Position numbers and translations under genes: made by a program
In this document: one piece after another, positions 43,358 through 47,970 of the stretch
Layout: every line of letters starts with the position of its first letter
Position numbering within the stretch: the first letter of the stretch is position 1
Notes under the pieces: model-generated
What the model saw: the letters and a program-made list of their open reading frames with translations, nothing else
Database searches by the model: none
Told to the model about the DNA's origin: nothing
Origin: Okeania sp. SIO2B3
GTDB taxonomy: Bacteria > Cyanobacteriota > Cyanobacteriia > Cyanobacteriales > Microcoleaceae
Assembly: GCF_010672525.1 (NCBI RefSeq)
Contig: NZ_JAAHGH010000051.1
Span: 1-47,970 of the forward strand
Direction of reading: 5' to 3'
Length of the DNA: 47,970 nucleotides

Positions 43358-46006
43358 ATGAACTATTGGAATCTTAGTAGCAAACTGGTTATCGCCTATT
43401 CAGGATTGATTGCTCTCACAGCAGGTGCACTGTCAATCACAATCTATTGGCAACTACGAATATCCCAGCAAGTCGCACTGCAAGACCGCCTCTTGGGGAT
43501 AACCAGCTTGGCCTCTCGTCAAATTGACAGCGATTATCATGGTTTAATCAACGACCCTGAAGATGTTGATACAGCTTACTACACTGTTAATCAGCAGCGA
43601 CTCAAGGAAATTCAAGCCTCCGACCCAGATATTGTTCGTCTTTATACCCTGCGCTTTCGAGATGGAAGTTACAGAGTCGTTTTAAATTATGCACCAAATT
43701 CTCAATATCTCAAGCAACCCCTGGCCAAGTTTGGAGATGTGCCACAAAATTTGCCACCACGCTTACAGCAGAAGAAAGAAATCCAGACTCCAATTACTGA
43801 AACCTCTATCCGTCCCAATGGTGCAGGTCAATTTGTTTTGTATGGTTATGCCCCCATTAAAAGTCAATTGGGGCGTTCCGACGGCATTCTTGTAATTGAG
43901 ATGGATGCCACTACTGTGACTCAGAGTGCAGTGGGTACATTGGCTGTTGCGGGGGGAATTTTCCTAGTTGTTTTGCTAGTTTCCTTACCAGTAGTGTGGT
44001 GGCTCGCTCAATCAGTAGTGGTACGACCAACTTTGCATCTGAATCAGGTTGCCCGCCGTTTAGCTGAGGGACACTGGGATGAACCGCTACCCACAAATCG
44101 CCGGGATGAGTTTGGGCAGTTAGCAGACTCGTTTAGCCACATGGCTGAACAGCTACAAGCGTCGTTTAAGGAATTGCAAGACTACTCTCAAAACCTAGAG
44201 CAGAAAGTAGAGGCACGGACTCAAGAATTATCAGAGTCGCAACAGTTGCTTAACTTAGTTATCAATAATATTCCCCAATCTATTTTTTGGAAAAATCGAG
44301 ATAATGTTTATCTGGGATGCAACCAGAGCTTTGCCTCGGTGGCTAGTATGACACGTCAGGAAATTGTGGGCAAAACTGACTATGAAATGCCTTGGAGTCG
44401 GGAAGAGGCAGATTTTTATATAGAGTGCGATCGCCGGGTAATGGATTCTGGAAAACCGGAGTTGGGAATTGTCGAACCGATAACACAAGGGGACGGCAAA
44501 CAAGGTTGGTTGGAAACGAGTAAAGTCCCACTCTATGATGTTCAGGGTGGGGTAATGGGAATTATTGGTATTTTTCAAGATATTACCCGTTACAAAGAAG
44601 CTGAAGAAGCTGCCCAGCAAGCTAACCATGCCAAAAGTGCTTTTATTGCCAACATGAGTCACGAGTTACGCTCTCCCTTAAATGCAATTCTTGGTTTTGC
44701 CCAAATCATGACTCGTTCCCAAACCCTTCCCCAAGAGCATATTGAAAATATTAGTATTATTAGTCGCAGTGGGGAACACCTCCTGACTTTAATTAACAAT
44801 GTCCTCGATCTTTCTAAAATTGAAGCCGGACGCATTACTCTTAACGAAAAAAACTTTGACCTCCATCGCCTGCTCAACGATATTGAAGATATGCTCTACC
44901 TGAAGGCACAAGAAAAAGGCTTACAACTTTTAGTCGAACATACTAATGATGTTCCTCAATATATTTGCACTGATGAACTGAAACTACGTCAGGTTTTAAT
45001 TAATATTATTAATAATGGGATTAAATTTACTTCTGAAGGAGGAATTTCTGTCAGAGCAGCTCAAAAGTATCCTCCATCGAATCCCACCCAAATTATTTTT
45101 GAAGTCGAAGATACTGGAGCAGGTATTGCAGCAGAAGAGTTAGATAAACTTTTTGAAGCCTTCACTCAAACCGAAACAGGAAAACAAGCTCAAGAAGGAA
45201 CAGGTTTAGGATTACCAATTTCTCGTAAATTTGTGCAACTGATGGGGGGAGACATTCATGTTAGCTCCAGACTTAACAAAGGAACGATATTTACCTTTGA
45301 AATCAAAGCTACCATTGTCAGCGAAAGCGAAGTTGTTGAGACCCAAATTCCCCAACGTCGTATTATTGCCCTGGAACCAAATCAACCCAGATATCGGATT
45401 TTAATAGTGGATGATAAACCACTGAATCGTCAATTATTAATTAAACTCCTTTCTCCTCTAGGATTTGAACTCAAAGAAGCAGTGAATGGCCAACAAGCAG
45501 TAGAAATATGGGATGATTGGCAACCTCACTTGATTTGGATGGATATGCGGATGCCAGTGATGGATGGAAATGAAGCCACTCAAAAGATTAAAGCTACAAC
45601 CAAAGGACAAGCAACAACAATAATTGCTCTGACAGCTAGTGTATTGGAAGAGGAAAAAGTAGTAGTTTTATCGGCAGGATGCGATGATTTTATGAGAAAG
45701 CCATTTCGCGAAGCAGATATCTTTAAAAAGATGGAAGAATATTTAGGGGTGCGCTATGTGTATGAAGAAAGGGAGATTAAACTCAAAGAAAAGGAAGAAA
45801 CTGTTGAATCTATTGAACAGAAAGTCAGGGTATTATCTGAAGAATTAAAACAACAACTAACAGATGCTTTGCTGACAGGAAATTTAGCAGGAATTGCTAA
45901 TACAATTACTAAAATTAGTCAATCAGATAATTCTCTAGCTGAAGCGATAAAAAAATATTGTGATGGTTTTGAATATGAGAAAATTTTGAATTGGCTGAGT
46001 GATTAA
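43358..46006 (+). CDS. Membrane hybrid histidine kinase (HAMP-PAS-HisKA-HATPase-REC)
   Basis: The protein has 882 residues. Transmembrane helices at ~10-30 and ~190-217 bracket a ~160-residue periplasmic sensor. Then come HAMP (~220-270), a coiled coil, PAS (~295-410), HisKA with His435 in NMSHELRSPL, HATPase with N-box NIINNGIKF, and EDTGAGIA. A receiver domain has phospho-acceptor Asp729 in LIWMDMRMPVMDG. A ~100-residue charged tail lacks a clear HPt histidine. Its start lies 15 bp after the tandem repeat block. It sits between the solute-binding protein and a second kinase, so a phosphorelay with 46384 is likely. The periplasmic domain could receive the bound lipoprotein. Confidence 0.93.
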   Translation: MNYWNLSSKLVIAYSGLIALTAGALSITIYWQLRISQQVALQDRLLGITSLASRQIDSDYHGLINDPEDVDTAYYTVNQQRLKEIQASDPDIVRLYTLRFRDGSYRVVLNYAPNSQYLKQPLAKFGDVPQNLPPRLQQKKEIQTPITETSIRPNGAGQFVLYGYAPIKSQLGRSDGILVIEMDATTVTQSAVGTLAVAGGIFLVVLLVSLPVVWWLAQSVVVRPTLHLNQVARRLAEGHWDEPLPTNRRDEFGQLADSFSHMAEQLQASFKELQDYSQNLEQKVEARTQELSESQQLLNLVINNIPQSIFWKNRDNVYLGCNQSFASVASMTRQEIVGKTDYEMPWSREEADFYIECDRRVMDSGKPELGIVEPITQGDGKQGWLETSKVPLYDVQGGVMGIIGIFQDITRYKEAEEAAQQANHAKSAFIANMSHELRSPLNAILGFAQIMTRSQTLPQEHIENISIISRSGEHLLTLINNVLDLSKIEAGRITLNEKNFDLHRLLNDIEDMLYLKAQEKGLQLLVEHTNDVPQYICTDELKLRQVLINIINNGIKFTSEGGISVRAAQKYPPSNPTQIIFEVEDTGAGIAAEELDKLFEAFTQTETGKQAQEGTGLGLPISRKFVQLMGGDIHVSSRLNKGTIFTFEIKATIVSESEVVETQIPQRRIIALEPNQPRYRILIVDDKPLNRQLLIKLLSPLGFELKEAVNGQQAVEIWDDWQPHLIWMDMRMPVMDGNEATQKIKATTKGQATTIIALTASVLEEEKVVVLSAGCDDFMRKPFREADIFKKMEEYLGVRYVYEEREIKLKEKEETVESIEQKVRVLSEELKQQLTDALLTGNLAGIANTITKISQSDNSLAEAIKKYCDGFEYEKILNWLSD

Positions 46007-46383
46007 AGAAACGTTCATTAATTGATAATTGACAATGGATAATTGATAATTACCTCTGGTTAAAACCGTTACGGAATTGAATATCAGGAAATATTAATTA
46101 TTCGGTAAGCAATCAGTCAGACAATTTGAGACTAAATCTGCTCCTCAAAAGTATCTTTTTTTTTATATACCTCTGCAAAAATACTGATTTTTGAACAATG
46201 TTATAAGAGTTTCAGAAGGTTTCAGAAGGAACGAGTTTGAATATATTAATACCAAATTGATAAATGTTTGCTACAAATAGCTAGGATATTTCTAGGGTAA
46301 TTTGAGTTATGTCTGATTAATAACTCTTAATAAAGTAGATGTTAAACTTATGATCGAGTCATAACAATATTTAATAATAACTT
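46007..46383. other. A/T-rich gap between the two kinase genes
   Basis: It holds a few ATTGATAATTG units at 46018-46050 and otherwise no recognisable gene, hairpin or dispersed element. The gap is long enough for a separate promoter for the second kinase. Confidence 0.45.
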
Positions 46384-47754
46384 ATGAATTCCTCGCGAAC
46401 CAATTCAGAGCATGGCAATATTTTAGTTGTAGATGATACCCCTGCCAATTTACAACTTTTGATAGGTTTATTATCAAAAAAGGGTTATACTGTTCGTCCA
46501 ATTCCCAGTGGAAAATTGGCTCTGCAAGGAATTCATCTTGATTATCCCGATCTGATTTTACTTGATATTTCAATGCCCGATATGGATGGTTATGAGGTAT
46601 GTAAGCATTTAAAAACCGATCCTCGCACTCAAGATATTCCTGTTATTTTTATTAGTGCCCTTGATGATGTTTTTGATAAAATCAAAGCATTTGAAGTAGG
46701 CGGAATTGATTATATTACTAAACCTTTTCATGCCGAAGAAGTTTTTTCCCGCGTAAAAACCCATATTACTTTATATCGAATCCAGAAAAAATTGCAAGAA
46801 AAAACTCTAAATCAAGAGCAAGAAATTTATGATAAAAATCTAATTTTAGAGCAAATGATTGAGGATTTGGAAAGTACCAATCAAGAATTAAAAAAACGTT
46901 TAGAACAACTAAAAAAAACACAATTACAGTTAGTTCAAAGTGAAAAAATGGCAACATTAGGTCAAGTTGTTGCTGGAGTCGCTCACGAAATAAACAATCC
47001 CGTTGGGTTTATTGAAGGAAATATTGGTCATGCTTCAGAATATGTCGAAGCTTTAATTCATTTGCTTAGTCTCTATCAAAATAAATTATCTACTCCCGAT
47101 CAAGAAATTCAAGAATGTATTGAAGATATAGATCTGGATTTTTTAATTGAAGACTGCCCTAAAGCGATCGCTTCAATGAAAACGGGTGTCGAGCGCATTC
47201 GCAATATTAGCACTGCATTACGCACTTTTTCCCGTGGGGATAACGATCAAAAAGTTTGTTTTAATATTCACGATGGCATTGAGAGCACTTTGTTGATTTT
47301 AAAACATCGACTCAAAGATAATGGAGAACATCCAGCGATCGAGGTAATTAAAGAATATGGAGAATTACCAGAAATTAACTGTTTTCCCGGTAAATTAAAC
47401 CAAGTGTTTATGAATCTCATTGCTAATGCTATTGATGCTATAGAAGAAAGTAATATTGGTAAAACTTTTGAGGAAATTGAAGCTACACCAAATCAGATTA
47501 CTATTACTACGGAAGTTGACAGAGAACACCAACAGATAATCATCCGAATTAGAGATAATGGCATGGGTATGAAAGAGGAAGTGAAACAAAAGATATTCGA
47601 GCATTTATTTACGACCAAAGGAGTAGGTAAAGGTACAGGTTTAGGTTTATCAATTTCCCGGCAAATAGTAGAAGAAAAACATGGAGGAAAACTTACTTGT
47701 AATTCAGCACCAGGAGTAGGTACAGAGTTTGAAATTGCTTTACCCAGGCAATAA
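46384..47754 (+). CDS. Soluble response-regulator histidine kinase (REC-coiled coil-HisKA-HATPase)
   Basis: The protein has 456 residues. An N-terminal receiver (~12-130) has the phospho-acceptor Asp61 in LILLDISMPDMDG. A coiled coil (~135-185) leads to a kinase core with His201 in VAGVAHEINNPVG, N-box NLIANAIDAIEES, G1 DNGMGM and G2 GTGLGLSIS. It has no membrane segment. The layout allows a partner kinase to phosphorylate the receiver, which then controls the kinase output. The hybrid kinase 377 bp upstream is the obvious candidate partner. The reader of its output is not in the window. Confidence 0.93.
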   Translation: MNSSRTNSEHGNILVVDDTPANLQLLIGLLSKKGYTVRPIPSGKLALQGIHLDYPDLILLDISMPDMDGYEVCKHLKTDPRTQDIPVIFISALDDVFDKIKAFEVGGIDYITKPFHAEEVFSRVKTHITLYRIQKKLQEKTLNQEQEIYDKNLILEQMIEDLESTNQELKKRLEQLKKTQLQLVQSEKMATLGQVVAGVAHEINNPVGFIEGNIGHASEYVEALIHLLSLYQNKLSTPDQEIQECIEDIDLDFLIEDCPKAIASMKTGVERIRNISTALRTFSRGDNDQKVCFNIHDGIESTLLILKHRLKDNGEHPAIEVIKEYGELPEINCFPGKLNQVFMNLIANAIDAIEESNIGKTFEEIEATPNQITITTEVDREHQQIIIRIRDNGMGMKEEVKQKIFEHLFTTKGVGKGTGLGLSISRQIVEEKHGGKLTCNSAPGVGTEFEIALPRQ

Positions 47755-47755
47755 T

Positions 47756-47871
47756 GCGATGGGGGGATGGGGAGATGGGGAGATGGGGAGATGGGGAGAT
47801 GGGGAGATGGGGAGATGGGGGGATGGGGAGATGGGGAGATGGGGAGATGGGGAGATGGGGAGATGGGGAGA
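47756..47871. repeat. (GATGGGGA)n octamer tandem repeat
   Basis: About 13 consecutive 8-bp units directly after the kinase stop. One unit has GGGG-GGATG in place of GGGGAGATG. The frames through it (MGRWGDGE repeats) are artefacts. Confidence 0.85.
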
Positions 47872-47906
47872 AATTAAAAAATATGGCTTTGTTGATTTGA
47901 GGTATG

Positions 47907-47970
47907 ATATCATGTCCGGATAAGAGGGCGGGCAAAAAACTGTCTCCTTCTACTCGGGGTTTCTTCTTCA
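47907..47970. mobile_element. MITE-like element, family D, left end, cut by the window edge
   Basis: ATATCATGTCCGGATAA matches the left end at 3117 and the similarity goes on through AAAAAACT.TCTCC. The right end lies beyond the window. Just before it is TTGATTTGAGGTATGA, a short motif also near 3425. Confidence 0.5.

Noticed and set aside
47729-47935. Open frames on both strands in the GATGGGGA run
   Set aside because: An 8-bp repeat gives a 24-bp period that is open by composition (MGRWGDGE repeats); there is no start signal or family.

Overview
The window comes from a low-GC cyanobacterial chromosome. The sequence shows frequent HIP1 octamers (GCGATCGC, well over a dozen copies), heptanucleotide tandem repeats and TnpB-type insertion sequences. 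The genes fit too: a small photosystem-like membrane protein, a DUF4168 protein, a Mo-nitrogenase C-terminus family protein, DICT/HD-GYP and PAS/GGDEF regulators, and urease accessory genes. The large share of repeat-filled intergenic DNA suggests a filamentous form such as those of the Okeania/Trichodesmium/Moorena/Oscillatoria type. The genus is an inference.

Layout. 1-3.9 kb: the start of an unrecognised minus-strand gene, repeats, a possible frameshifted small membrane protein and a secreted TPR protein. 3.8-5.2 kb: an intact TnpB element. 5.3-9.1 kb: a MoaD/ThiS-like protein, threonine synthase, a second MoaD/ThiS (CysO-like) protein and a Psb35-like protein. 9.1-11.2 kb: nested IS200/IS605 debris with a broken tnpB. 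11.4-15.0 kb (minus): DUF2993, pentapeptide-repeat and DICT + degenerate HD-GYP proteins. 15.2-20.2 kb (plus): a DUF3754 membrane protein followed by a 1170-residue NACHT-HEAT STAND NTPase. 20.4-23.1 kb: a second intact TnpB, a nuclease remnant and mnmH. 23.8-28.5 kb (minus): a Mo-nitrogenase C-terminus protein, then DUF4168-ureE-ureF-ureG-membrane protein-methyltransferase. 30-32.4 kb: IS debris abutting a REC-PAS-PAS-GGDEF diguanylate cyclase. 32.9-34.9 kb: a fused two-ATPase peptide-type ABC protein. 35.2-38.7 kb: a second NACHT protein whose C-terminus is an array of almost identical 34-residue repeats. 39-40 kb: rlmN. 40.7-47.8 kb: a solute-binding lipoprotein, a roughly 1-kb tandem repeat block, a membrane hybrid histidine kinase and a soluble REC-histidine kinase.

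How the genes may work together. ureE/F/G load nickel into urease, whose structural genes lie elsewhere. The 40.7-47.8 kb cluster looks like a ligand-sensing signalling unit (binding protein, hybrid kinase, second kinase) with no transporter permease beside it. The two NACHT proteins have the layout of bacterial NLR-like antiviral STAND proteins; the DUF3754 protein just upstream of the first may be a partner.

The strongest themes for discovery are: NLR-like proteins with recently amplified repeats; two genes (NACHT and ABC ATPase) carrying intergenic repeat DNA inserted in frame; about ten families of MITE-like inverted-repeat elements, one of which supplies the stop codon of the CysO-like gene; and IS200/IS605 derivatives that keep their ends, and so possibly their guide-RNA region, but have lost tnpB.
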